A stretch of DNA of 16,110 nt from positions 1 through 16,110 of the forward strand of contig CAJTON010000008.1 in assembly GCA_910577605.1 (NCBI GenBank), written 5' to 3'. The notes beneath the pieces were generated by a model. That model saw only the letters and a list, made by a program, of their open reading frames with translations. It searched no databases and had not been told where the DNA came from. This document shows, piece by piece, positions 7,218 to 14,774 of this stretch. Position 1 is the first letter of the stretch; every line of letters starts with the position of its first letter. The translations under genes and the position numbers were made by a program. The DNA comes from an uncultured Butyrivibrio sp. (lineage in GTDB: Bacteria > Bacillota > Clostridia > Lachnospirales > Lachnospiraceae).

Positions 7218-7784
7218 TTAATCCAGAAACTCAACCTCTCCGCTGCCGATGCGATAGAACGCTCCGCATACTTTAAGGTCTCCGTCCGCATCTCCGACGC
7301 CGAGACTGTCCTTAATTACGGAAACCGCTCTTTTCACGTTCAGACAGCACGCGCGGAATTCGTCCTTTTCCTCGCCGATAGCCATGCGTATCTCATCGGT
7401 TATGGTCTTTACAAAACCGTCCGCTCCTCCATGCAGTGCCGCGCCTACCGCGCCGCAATGCTCATGTCCGAGCACGACCACAAGTTTGCAGCCAAGATGC
7501 CCTGCCGCATATTCAACGCTGCCGAGCTGATGTCTGTCCATGACGTTTCCTGCCACGCGGATCACAAACAGCTCTCCGATGCCTGCTGAAAAAATGCTCT
7601 CAGGTATAACTCTGGAGTCCGAGCAGGTGACGACGATCGCATACGGGCTCTGTCCCTCGTCGCAGGTCTTCTGCCTTATGGCGGGCGAAACATCGCCTGG
7701 ATTCGACGTGGCCGCCAGATAACGGCTGTTTCCGTCCTTCAACTTCTGCAAAGCCTCCGATGCGGATAAATTTTCTTTATGCAT
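7218..7784 (-). CDS. Beta-class carbonic anhydrase
   Basis: A 188-aa cytoplasmic zinc enzyme that interconverts CO2 and bicarbonate. The zinc ligands of the beta class are all present: C54 and D56 in VTCSDSRVIPE and H107 and C110 in LGHEHCGAV. R58 forms the usual Asp-Arg dyad with D56, the switch pair of type I enzymes. IRVAGNVMD (75-83) is the other family hallmark. Length is normal for bacterial members. The start chosen is the ATG at 7784, 5 nt after GGAGG; the reading frame stays open upstream to 7859, but that stretch is the promoter. It lies 110 nt downstream of the GGDEF gene in the same direction, and a hairpin follows it. Bicarbonate supply for carboxylation in a fermenting anaerobe is the likely job. 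Confidence 0.93.
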   Translation of the reverse strand: MHKENLSASEALQKLKDGNSRYLAATSNPGDVSPAIRQKTCDEGQSPYAIVVTCSDSRVIPESIFSAGIGELFVIRVAGNVMDRHQLGSVEYAAGHLGCKLVVVLGHEHCGAVGAALHGGADGFVKTITDEIRMAIGEEKDEFRACCLNVKRAVSVIKDSLGVGDADGDLKVCGAFYRIGSGEVEFLD

Positions 7785-7830
7785 ATTTTCCTCCGTTCTG
7801 CTTATGTAGCAAAGCTTTTTGTATATATAA

Positions 7831-7859
7831 AATATAACGTATCCCGCGCCAATCCGCAA
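7831..7859 (-). promoter_or_regulatory. Promoter of the carbonic anhydrase gene
   Basis: On the minus strand: -35 TTGCGG (7859-7854), 17 bp, -10 TATATT (7836-7831). It lies between the GGDEF stop and the ATG, and it explains why the longer open frame upstream of the ATG is not coding. Confidence 0.6.
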
Positions 7860-7894
7860 GGAAATTTTAACTAACAGACCTTCCCCTTACAAAA

Positions 7895-9232
7895 CTACAT
7901 TTTTCTTCTGTCTATTCCCGACGTCCTGTAATATGCCGCTTTGTCCTCATACATAAGCGCCTCGGCTCTGACAAGCACCTTGTCTATATCGTCTCCCGCC
8001 TCGCTTTCCCATACCGCTCCGACCGCCATCGAAACGTTGTTTCGGCGCATATCCTCTTTAAGAAAAGTTATTTTTTCCTTGAGATCTCCGTCGCCTATCC
8101 CCGGACACAGAGCAAGAAGCTCGTCGCCGCCGATACGGAACAGCCCGTAATCCCCGAACACTCTTTTCAGACATTCGCAGGCGCTTATAATAAGCTTGTC
8201 GCCCTCTCCGTGTCCTTTTGTGTCATTTATGTGCTTCAGTCCCGTGACGTCACAGTACACAACTCCCAAGGCGTCCTTCCTGCTCATATTTTCCGTGTAC
8301 ACGTTCATCGCGTGCCTGTTGCCGAGTCCCGTCAGCTGGTCGTGGAAGCTCATTTCCTCAAGTTCCCTTACGAGATTGCGCCTTTTTAGCGCAGACACTA
8401 TAAAATGTCCCATTATCTGAAGCATATTTGACGCGTACTCAAGCGAACCCACAGAAGGGTTGTCCACCCCGTAAAAACCGATGACCTTTTTATCGTCATA
8501 AAGAGGCACTACTACCAGCGAACGGATAGACTGGCTTTTTAATTTCTCATACTGCAAAGGATTTTCTTCCCTGATATTCTCAATATCGTCTATCATTATC
8601 CTTTTATTCTCGGCAAAACTCTGATACCAGTCGGCGCAGACCTCTTTGGGAACATCCTGCAAATTTTCTTTTTCGGGTGTAACGCCCTTTGCTACCCACT
8701 CATATGTATTGTCGTCCCTGTCCTCTTCGTTTCTCTCAAAAATATACGCTCTCTCGCTGTTGAGCGCCTTACCGAGATATTCGAGAACTACGTCTATCGA
8801 CTGGTTGGGCGTAGGCATCTGCAAGGCGATCCTCAATCCTTCGTTTACTAGCGATTCTAGATTCTGATAGCCGCGCACCATGCTTCCCTGAGTCTCCTGC
8901 GCGGTGACGTCCACTGCGATCTCTATTCGGCAGCGTCTTCCCCCGTCCGCTACAAGAGTGTCCTTCATAAGCAAATGCCTGTCAAGAAGCGGATTATAGT
9001 TATGGTATTCCTTAAAGCACCCCGTTCTAAGCTCATTGTTGTTGCAGACAGTACATGGAGCAAGACTGTTCTGAAGGACCTCGTAGCATTTCCTGCCAGC
9101 AAGCTCCTCCTGACTTTGTACCCCATATGTTTCCCTTGCTTTTTTATTCATATAAATCAGCTCGTGGCTGTCAATATCCGCAACATACACATATTCGTTC
9201 ATATTCTCAAAAAATTCCCAGATCTTATCCAT
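7895..9232 (-). CDS. Diguanylate cyclase with PAS and GAF sensor domains
   Basis: A 445-aa soluble signalling protein. The ATG start is 8 nt after GGGAGG. Domains: PAS (about 3-110) with NEYVYVADIDSHELIYMNKKA, then a cysteine cluster (C49, C60, C63, C72); GAF (about 125-285) ending in VVVPLYDDKKVIGFYGVDN; GGDEF (about 295-440) starting LEEMSFHDQLTGLGNRHAM. The active site RIGGDELLAL (368-372 GGDEL) and the substrate motif CDVTGLKHINDTKGH are intact, so it should make c-di-GMP from two GTP. The usual RxxD inhibitory site just before GGDEF is absent. There are no membrane helices, so the signal is cytoplasmic; the clustered cysteines could sense metal or redox (inference). No terminator is seen before the carbonic anhydrase gene. 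Confidence 0.92.
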   Translation of the reverse strand: MDKIWEFFENMNEYVYVADIDSHELIYMNKKARETYGVQSQEELAGRKCYEVLQNSLAPCTVCNNNELRTGCFKEYHNYNPLLDRHLLMKDTLVADGGRRCRIEIAVDVTAQETQGSMVRGYQNLESLVNEGLRIALQMPTPNQSIDVVLEYLGKALNSERAYIFERNEEDRDDNTYEWVAKGVTPEKENLQDVPKEVCADWYQSFAENKRIMIDDIENIREENPLQYEKLKSQSIRSLVVVPLYDDKKVIGFYGVDNPSVGSLEYASNMLQIMGHFIVSALKRRNLVRELEEMSFHDQLTGLGNRHAMNVYTENMSRKDALGVVYCDVTGLKHINDTKGHGEGDKLIISACECLKRVFGDYGLFRIGGDELLALCPGIGDGDLKEKITFLKEDMRRNNVSMAVGAVWESEAGDDIDKVLVRAEALMYEDKAAYYRTSGIDRRKM

Positions 9233-9353
9233 CGACCGATCCTCCCGTGTAATAAAATCTTAAATCATTCCCACATTAATATGATTTTAACATTTTATTC
9301 AATGCTTGGCTACTGTTTCTTGTAATTTACGGAATAAAAAAGAAATTATGCTC

Positions 9354-9382
9354 TTGAATTATTTTTTGTATTGGGTTAATAT
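9354..9382 (+). promoter_or_regulatory. Promoter of the MATE gene
   Basis: -35 TTGAAT (9354-9359), 17 bp, -10 TAATAT (9377-9382), in the 225-bp gap between the divergent GGDEF and MATE genes. The rest of that gap is AT-rich; I see no clear promoter for the GGDEF gene there. Confidence 0.55.
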
Positions 9383-9407
9383 CTACTTTATGAATCAAAT
9401 TCAGACC

Positions 9408-9443
9408 ATATCCCGTTTTGCTCAAAGCGCCCGGCGGGAATAT
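9408..9443 (+). promoter_or_regulatory. Possible structured leader before the MATE ribosome site
   Basis: ATAT-CCCG (9408-9415) can pair with CGGG-A-ATAT (9435-9443), closing an 18-20-nt loop. A competing inner hairpin is CGTTTT / AAAGCG around GCTC. The outer stem ends two bases before AAGGAG, so its folding could limit ribosome access. It matches no riboswitch I recognise. Confidence 0.3.
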
Positions 9444-9457
9444 AAAGGAGAATAAAT

Positions 9458-10828
9458 ATGCAGGACAAGACATCGGCAATTTTCAGGGACGCGCCCGTTC
9501 CGAAAGCGGTGCTGACAAACGTTATCCCTTCTATAATAAGTATGCTTATGGTGTTGGCTTACAATCTTGCCGACACATTTTTTATCGGACAGACCAAAAA
9601 CCCGTACATGGTCGCCGCCGTTTCCATAACCACTCCGGTATTTCTTATTTTTATGGCGATAGGAATGCTTTTCGGAATAGGCGGAACCTCGCTTATCTCC
9701 CGTATGCTCGGCGCGGGCAGCCGCGACAAGGCCAAAAACGCCTCCTCGTTCTGTTTCTGGACGGGGCTGACCATAGGTATAATATCCATGGTCGCGATTT
9801 TATTCCTCGCGGAGCCTATCTGCCGTATCGCGGGAGCAAGCGACGATACGATAGGATATGCCAAGCAGTACCTCACCATTGTGTCTGTCGGCATACCGTT
9901 TCTTATCGTGGGAAATTCGTTTTCCAATATAATCCGCTCGGAGGGTAAGGCTCAGAAGGCTATGGCAGGCATGATAATCGGAAATATGATAAACATAGTT
10001 TTCGATCCGATAATGATCCTTGCCTTCGGCTGGAACGTAGCGGGAGCCGCTATCGCCACCGTCCTCGGAAATATTTTCGCGAGCGTATTTTATGTGATAC
10101 ATCTGCTCTCGCCCAAATCAATTCTTTCGATACGTCCGAAGGACTATAAGGCGGGCGGGCGCATCGCGTCAAGCGTGCTCGCGATAGGCGTTCCCGCGTC
10201 GCTCAACAGTATGCTTATGAGCGTATCGAACATCATTGTCAACAATAAAATGAAGCCCCACGGCGATATGGCGGTCGCCGGTCTCGGCGTCGCCATGAAG
10301 GTAAATATGATAGCGGTTATGCTTCTTATCGGGCTCGGAACCGGAATACAGCCGCTTCTAGGCTACTGCTTCGGCGCACGCAACCGCAAGCGTTATCTGG
10401 CGGTACTCCGTTTTTCCATCATACTGGCTTTGTGCCTGAGCCTCGTCATGTCAGCGATATGCTATTTCGGGGCGGCTCCGCTCGTGACGGCATTCCTTGA
10501 CGATCCGGACGCGTTCGGCTTCGGTTTTATGTTTTCAAGGGTATATATACTGTCGGGTCCGATCCTCGGCCTGCTTTTCGTGTTCATAAACGCGATACAG
10601 TCCACCGGCGCGGCTATTCCCTCGCTTATCCTCTCGGTCAGCAGACAAGGACTTTTGTACCTTCCGATACTCATCGCCATGGACAGAATATTTAACTCCG
10701 CGAGGACTCTCGCTCTCGCACAGCCCATAACAGATTATCTTGCCACGGCGTTAGCTGTTATACTTTTTATCGTGACCTACAAAAGAATGCTAAAGCCGTC
10801 GGATATACCCGCCGCAGGCGAGGAATGA
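9458..10828 (+). CDS. MATE-family multidrug efflux transporter
   Basis: A 456-aa protein with about 12 hydrophobic helices in two related halves, the normal MATE size. The ATG is 7 nt after AAGGAG. First-half hallmarks are SIISMLMVLAYNLADTFFIG near the N-terminus, then GGTSLISRMLGAG and a GKAQKAMAGMIIGNMINIVFDPIMI-like stretch; the second half has ASLNSMLMSVSNIIVNN and IGLGTGIQPLLGYCFGARN. These place it in the NorM/DinF-like bacterial branch that couples Na+ or H+ entry to export of cationic or aromatic compounds. The substrate is unknown. It is a single-gene unit with its own promoter and a bidirectional terminator, divergent from the GGDEF gene; no regulator gene is adjacent. Confidence 0.93.
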   Translation: MQDKTSAIFRDAPVPKAVLTNVIPSIISMLMVLAYNLADTFFIGQTKNPYMVAAVSITTPVFLIFMAIGMLFGIGGTSLISRMLGAGSRDKAKNASSFCFWTGLTIGIISMVAILFLAEPICRIAGASDDTIGYAKQYLTIVSVGIPFLIVGNSFSNIIRSEGKAQKAMAGMIIGNMINIVFDPIMILAFGWNVAGAAIATVLGNIFASVFYVIHLLSPKSILSIRPKDYKAGGRIASSVLAIGVPASLNSMLMSVSNIIVNNKMKPHGDMAVAGLGVAMKVNMIAVMLLIGLGTGIQPLLGYCFGARNRKRYLAVLRFSIILALCLSLVMSAICYFGAAPLVTAFLDDPDAFGFGFMFSRVYILSGPILGLLFVFINAIQSTGAAIPSLILSVSRQGLLYLPILIAMDRIFNSARTLALAQPITDYLATALAVILFIVTYKRMLKPSDIPAAGEE

Positions 10829-10865
10829 CAGACCGCAGCAGCAACTTTGGAAATTATTTCATTAC

Positions 10866-10920
10866 AATAAATACGGCTCCGGTTCCCTGCATGACAGGAC
10901 TCCGAAGCCGTATAATTTTA
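10866..10920. terminator. Bidirectional terminator between MATE and GH130
   Basis: ATACGGCT (10871-10878) pairs with AGCCGTAT (10906-10913). Inside it CGG/CCG and CCTG/CAGG pair, separated by small mismatched loops. It is followed by AATTTTA on the plus strand and TATTTATTG on the minus strand, so it can serve both convergent genes. Its left flank shares the 13-mer AATAAATACGGCT with the hairpin at 7168. Confidence 0.7.
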
Positions 10921-10936
10921 TCCGGTACGCAATATC

Positions 10937-11905
10937 TTAGCAGGCGTTATCTTTTATAAACTTTATGAGCTCATCGACCTGCGTAAAGGCAAGTCCCACG
11001 ACTGTGTCCGCCGCGCCGTAGTAGATCGCTATCCTTCCGGTCGCCGCGTCGCAGAGCGTAGCGCAGGGGAATGTCACGTTAGGCACGTCGCCGACGCACT
11101 CGTAAAGCTCGGTCGGATGGAATATGTAAGGCTTGCAGCGGTACTTGACGTTCCACGGCTCGTCAAGATCGAGGATCGCCGCTCCCATGGAATAGATCAT
11201 GCCGTTGCAGGTCGTACCCACTCCGTGGAAAATCAACAGCCAGCCCTCGTCGGTCTTGATCGGTATCGGTCCCGCGCCAATCTTGGTCCAAGCCCAGCCC
11301 TGAGCCTGCATCACAAAACGGTGGTAACCCCAATGCTCCATATCCGGACTCTGGCTCAGATACATATCCCCGAAGGGCGTATGTCCGTTGTCGCTCGGCC
11401 TTGAGAACATAAGGAATTTGCCACCGATTTTTTCGGGGAAAAGCACGCCGTTTCTGTTGAAGGGCAGAAACGCGTTCTCAAGCCTGTAAAATTTCTTGAA
11501 ATCATACGAATAAGCAACTCCTATCGTCGCGCCGTGATATGAAGTGCACCATGTCACATAGTAGCGGTCCTCTATCCAGCATACTCTGGGGTCGTAGCCG
11601 CAGGCGACACCGCAGGGCTCGTCGTTCTTGTCATAAAGCGGGAGCGGCTCCGGCTCTATGTCCCAGTTTATCGCGTCATCGCTCTTTCCGAGGAAAAGAT
11701 GCTGCTCCATCGCTGTATCGTCACTCCTGAAAATACCCACGAAAGCGCCGTCCTTTGCCACTACCGCGCTGTTAAAAATACTGTTGGCTCCGGGAATCTG
11801 GTTCCTTTTGATAATAGGATTGCCGCTGTAACGCCATACAATGTCCCCGCACCCCTCGGGGCGGTCCTCCCACGGGATATTCGGAAGATTCTCTCCAATG
11901 ATCAT
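10937..11905 (-). CDS. GH130 subfamily 2 mannoside phosphorylase
   Basis: A 322-aa cytoplasmic five-bladed beta-propeller enzyme. Family marks are WEDRPEGCGDIVWR (12-25), ANSIFNSAVV (40-49), GYDPRVCWIEDRYYVTWC (103-120, catalytic D105), FNRNGVLFPEKI (149-160), SRPSDNGHTPFGD (168-180), and GDVPNVTFPCA plus YYGAADTVVGLAF near the end. These match, from memory, the Uhgbmp/RaMP2 group, which use phosphate to cleave beta-1,4-mannosyl bonds, giving mannose 1-phosphate from mannooligosaccharides or from Man-GlcNAc of N-glycans. The exact acceptor cannot be fixed from sequence. The ATG at 11905 has AAGGAG 9 nt upstream; the frame stays open to 11968, but that part holds the promoter. It lies downstream of the GH9 unit and has its own promoter and terminator. 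Confidence 0.92.
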   Translation of the reverse strand: MIIGENLPNIPWEDRPEGCGDIVWRYSGNPIIKRNQIPGANSIFNSAVVAKDGAFVGIFRSDDTAMEQHLFLGKSDDAINWDIEPEPLPLYDKNDEPCGVACGYDPRVCWIEDRYYVTWCTSYHGATIGVAYSYDFKKFYRLENAFLPFNRNGVLFPEKIGGKFLMFSRPSDNGHTPFGDMYLSQSPDMEHWGYHRFVMQAQGWAWTKIGAGPIPIKTDEGWLLIFHGVGTTCNGMIYSMGAAILDLDEPWNVKYRCKPYIFHPTELYECVGDVPNVTFPCATLCDAATGRIAIYYGAADTVVGLAFTQVDELIKFIKDNAC

Positions 11906-11939
11906 TTTTACATTCTCCTTAAAATTAGTAGTTAAGCTT

Positions 11940-11968
11940 ATTATATTTGTCCTAGCCGACGTTTGCAA
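11940..11968 (-). promoter_or_regulatory. Promoter of the GH130 gene, with a LacI/CcpA-like half-site
   Basis: On the minus strand: -35 TTGCAA (11968-11963), 17 bp, perfect -10 TATAAT (11945-11940). The -35 and the next bases read TTGCAAACG, which resembles half of a LacI-family or catabolite (cre) operator. The right half is poor. Confidence 0.65.
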
Positions 11969-11979
11969 CAGGATAATTT

Positions 11980-12405
11980 TTATTTCCGAAAATCTATGTC
12001 ATACGCCGCGCCATTAGCAAACAAACGTCCTTCGGTCAATTTTATACTTAAAATTATCGTGTTTTCATCGTCAAAATTATTATGCCCGTTGTCTATCCAT
12101 GCGGCAAACGCAGCTTTGAGCTTTTCCGCGATTTCTTTATTCTCCGGATTGCAAAAATACCCAAGATCAACGGCTTTTCCGCGCGCGGTAAACCAGTCCC
12201 CCGACACCGCTACTTCGGGATTTGCGTTTATCTGACGCATTTTATCCGAAAGCGCGTAGGTTATCACATAAAAAACTCCGTTTTCGTAATATCCGTCAAC
12301 ATTGCGGACATAAGGCACATTATTCTGAGCGGTCGCCAAAGCGATCACGGAATCCTTTCCGAATCTTTCGGTCATTATTTTCTCAATCTCGTCGTTCAGT
12401 TTCAT
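11980..12405 (-). CDS. Pyridoxamine 5'-phosphate oxidase-like FMN split-barrel protein
   Basis: A 141-aa small protein. The helix MKLNDEIEKIMTERFG is followed by the split-barrel strands VIALATAQNNVPYVRNV and GVFYVITYALSDKMRQINANPEVAVSG, the usual pattern of the broad PNPOx-like family that binds FMN or related flavins. The specific reaction is unknown; many members are flavin reductases or flavin-binding proteins, and true vitamin B6 oxidases are longer. The ATG is 6 nt after AGGAGG, and that ribosome site overlaps the TAG stop of the GH9 gene, with only 9 nt between the two genes. The two are therefore one transcript and probably translationally coupled. There is no obvious metabolic link between an FMN protein and a secreted glycosidase. 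Confidence 0.82.
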   Translation of the reverse strand: MKLNDEIEKIMTERFGKDSVIALATAQNNVPYVRNVDGYYENGVFYVITYALSDKMRQINANPEVAVSGDWFTARGKAVDLGYFCNPENKEIAEKLKAAFAAWIDNGHNNFDDENTIILSIKLTEGRLFANGAAYDIDFRK

Positions 12406-12414
12406 ATTTTCCTC

Positions 12415-14769
12415 CTACTGCGTCATGTCCGCCTGCATTGCCACGGCAAAGACCAACGCCGCCTGATAGTATATCGAGTTCTCGTTCGTCACCCAGTCAA
12501 GCTTCGTGTCGGAATAGCATTTGCCCGCGAACCTTGACAGAATAGCGCCGTCGTACATATTGATGCCGCCCGGCGTGTAGCCGTCGGGATAGCCCTCCAG
12601 TCCGTCCTCCCCGAATATGCCGCTGTATGTGCGCGCGATGCAGTTTTCTCCGATTCCAGTGACCATTGATTTTCCGAGAGGATTTATTCCTAGTATAAAA
12701 TTAAGCGTTTCAGCGCAAAGTCTGCGGGAGGTCTCTGTATCTGTCCCAAGATATTTTTCGTGAAGGTACATCTCCATTCCGACATTCATAGCGTTGGAAT
12801 TGCTGCCCCACCACAGTGCCCATTCCGGCAGCGCAGTGTTCCAGGCGTTTAAGGAAGCGTTGGAAAGCATAGATTTCTTCCAAGTCTTAAATTCCTTCTC
12901 TATCCATTTGACGATGCCCGCGTCGGGCTTTTCCGAAGCAAGGTAGGTTATGTACGCGATTTTTTTCATATTGTCTGAGCCGTGTCCGAAAGCGTTTATT
13001 TCGTACGCGTCCTTATATTTTGAATATTCCCTGCGTATGTAAGTATGGTACTCCTCCTCTCCTGTGGCGTAATACAGACTGCACGCCGCCCAGAACCGCT
13101 GCGGTTCTGTGGTATCTGATCCATACGCCCCGCTTGAGACTATGTCCGTGTTCAGGCATGCATTTTTCCACCCGGCGACAGCGGCTTCAAGCAGAGTCTC
13201 CGCGTAATCAGCATCAAATTCATCATAAACCGTCGAGGCAAAAGCAAGCGCCGCTGCCGCGTCCGCCGTTGTTCCAGTGGCTTTTACGTCTCCTTTGTCC
13301 CCGTCCGAAAAGGTATCGACGATCGCGCGCTTCCCGTCGTCCGGATTCACCCTGTGATAAAATCCGCCGTCCAATCTATCCTGCATTTTCAATATAAAAT
13401 CCAGTTCCACCTTTATCTCGTCCAGAATATCCGGAAGCCCGTTTCCGCTTTCGGGGATGTTCTCCATTCCGTCCGAAAACGCCCCCGGAAATTCCTTATA
13501 AGCCCAAAGCAGGTCGGTCACCGCCGAAGCTGCGGGGTCGACATATTTGCCGAAATCTCCCGCGTCGAACCAGCCGCCCGACACGTCTTTTGTCTTATTT
13601 TTGTCCGAAAGAAATTTCATTGAGAAATCGTCGGCGTACAGGGCTTTCCTTGCCCACTTCCCCGCGTATTCCTCCGTCAGCTCGACATTCGCGCGCTGAA
13701 AATAATAATATTTGCAGGCTTTGGCAAGAAGCCCTCCGTATATCTCGTCTCCTATCTCAAAGGACACAGAGCTTTCGATTCCGGGCGCGTCCACCTCGAT
13801 ATAATATTTTCCCTCCGTGTCAAAATCGCTGAAATCCGCCGTATAGACCGTCTCGCCCGAATATTTCTCATCGTATCCGTCCACAAGGCTCAAAGTTCCG
13901 GCGTACACCGACAAACCGCTTTCCTTGTCCACTATTCTGAACTGCGTGCGGGAATTGCAGGAAAGATGCTCATAAAACCCGCTGACGTACGCATATTTGG
14001 CGGTACCTGTGCGGTAACCGAGCTGATTGACTTTGACTGCCGGACTGCTTTTTTCCGTATCTGGCGATTCTATGCGCATATCCGCGATACGCGTTCCTTT
14101 GACCGACGCCCCGATACGAAGCGTCCATATGCACGAAACGTCAAGCCCGTTTTCACCGTCAAAATAATCCTTAAAGGGTATCCTTATCTCCGTCCATTCG
14201 TCGGTTATATCCCCGTAATCCCCCGCTTCACGGTAGACCGTAACGGATTCCCTGCCCTTTGCGCGGTCCCTGTCGCAGTCCTGCACTCCCAGCCTGAAAT
14301 TTCCGTCTCCCGTCTTATTTTTCGCCATAAATACGATCTCGCCGCTCTCAAAATACGCCGACATATCGGTGGTATTCCAATCCCTGAGTACAATAATGCC
14401 CTCGCCCTCCGGCACAAGAAAAGATGGAAGCTCTCCAAACGGCTCGTCCTCATCAAGCTTTCCGTCCGAGCCTTTTATAAGCTCATCGGTAATAAGCGCT
14501 ATGCTCTGAAGCCTGTTATATCCCTCCTGCGGTCTTTTTCCTCCCCTGTCCGCCAAAAGCTCTGCCTCCGTCATTTCTTCATGCTCCTTCGTGGCGAATG
14601 TTTCCGGCTGCATATGCGTTTCCTTCTCCGCCGACGGGGTTTCCTCATAGGCGCCGCTTTCGGTCCAAGGCGCCGTCCGATCGTCCGTTACGCCATTATC
14701 TGTGCAGCCCGCAAAAATAAGAGCCGCCGTCAAACACGGAATAATTATAAGTTTTACGAATCTGTTCAT
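12415..14769 (-). CDS. Lipoprotein glycoside hydrolase family 9 (cellulase-like)
   Basis: 784 aa. A lipoprotein signal ends in the lipobox IFAGC (C22), so the enzyme is anchored outside the membrane. A Glu/Thr-rich linker (23-80) leads to a beta-rich region (about 85-235, EIVFMAKNKTGDGNFRLG and WTEIRIPFKDYF) that looks like a carbohydrate-binding jelly roll. Next is an Ig-like N-terminal domain of GH9 enzymes (about 244-340, KVNQLGYRTGTAKYAYV) and then the alpha/alpha-barrel (about 345-780). Catalytic motifs are present: DVSGGWFDAGDFGKYV (D402, D405) and YSDTKLDWVTNENS with acid E763. The family motif that should end in His-x-Arg is SMVTGIGENCIARTYSG here, so His and Arg are missing. Substrate is a beta-glycan, but specificity may be unusual. 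The start has a weak, 12-nt-distant AAGGA. It is coupled to the gene at 11980-12405. Confidence 0.9.
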   Translation of the reverse strand: MNRFVKLIIIPCLTAALIFAGCTDNGVTDDRTAPWTESGAYEETPSAEKETHMQPETFATKEHEEMTEAELLADRGGKRPQEGYNRLQSIALITDELIKGSDGKLDEDEPFGELPSFLVPEGEGIIVLRDWNTTDMSAYFESGEIVFMAKNKTGDGNFRLGVQDCDRDRAKGRESVTVYREAGDYGDITDEWTEIRIPFKDYFDGENGLDVSCIWTLRIGASVKGTRIADMRIESPDTEKSSPAVKVNQLGYRTGTAKYAYVSGFYEHLSCNSRTQFRIVDKESGLSVYAGTLSLVDGYDEKYSGETVYTADFSDFDTEGKYYIEVDAPGIESSVSFEIGDEIYGGLLAKACKYYYFQRANVELTEEYAGKWARKALYADDFSMKFLSDKNKTKDVSGGWFDAGDFGKYVDPAASAVTDLLWAYKEFPGAFSDGMENIPESGNGLPDILDEIKVELDFILKMQDRLDGGFYHRVNPDDGKRAIVDTFSDGDKGDVKATGTTADAAAALAFASTVYDEFDADYAETLLEAAVAGWKNACLNTDIVSSGAYGSDTTEPQRFWAACSLYYATGEEEYHTYIRREYSKYKDAYEINAFGHGSDNMKKIAYITYLASEKPDAGIVKWIEKEFKTWKKSMLSNASLNAWNTALPEWALWWGSNSNAMNVGMEMYLHEKYLGTDTETSRRLCAETLNFILGINPLGKSMVTGIGENCIARTYSGIFGEDGLEGYPDGYTPGGINMYDGAILSRFAGKCYSDTKLDWVTNENSIYYQAALVFAVAMQADMTQ

Positions 14770-14774
14770 CGCAT
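14766..14774 (-). promoter_or_regulatory. Three-codon upstream ORF overlapping the GH9 start
   Basis: On the minus strand ATG-CGA-TGA lies so that its TGA overlaps the GH9 ATG as ATGA. The AAGGA ribosome site (14786-14782) is 7 nt from this mini-ORF but 12 nt from the GH9 ATG. Ribosomes may start on the mini-ORF and restart on GH9. The overlap is seen directly; the function is inferred. Confidence 0.3.

Noticed and set aside
7785..7859. N-terminal extension of carbonic anhydrase from a TTG start
   Set aside because: The stretch contains the -35 and -10 boxes, and the ATG at 7784 has a good ribosome site and the normal family N-terminus.
9418..9948. A 176-codon plus-strand frame overlapping the MATE start
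   Set aside because: It is a shadow in another frame: composition is Arg/Tyr/Gly-rich and the MATE frame has the ribosome site and helices.
11906..11968. N-terminal extension of the GH130 protein
   Set aside because: The same reasoning holds: the promoter lies there, and the ATG at 11905 follows AAGGAG and gives the usual family start.
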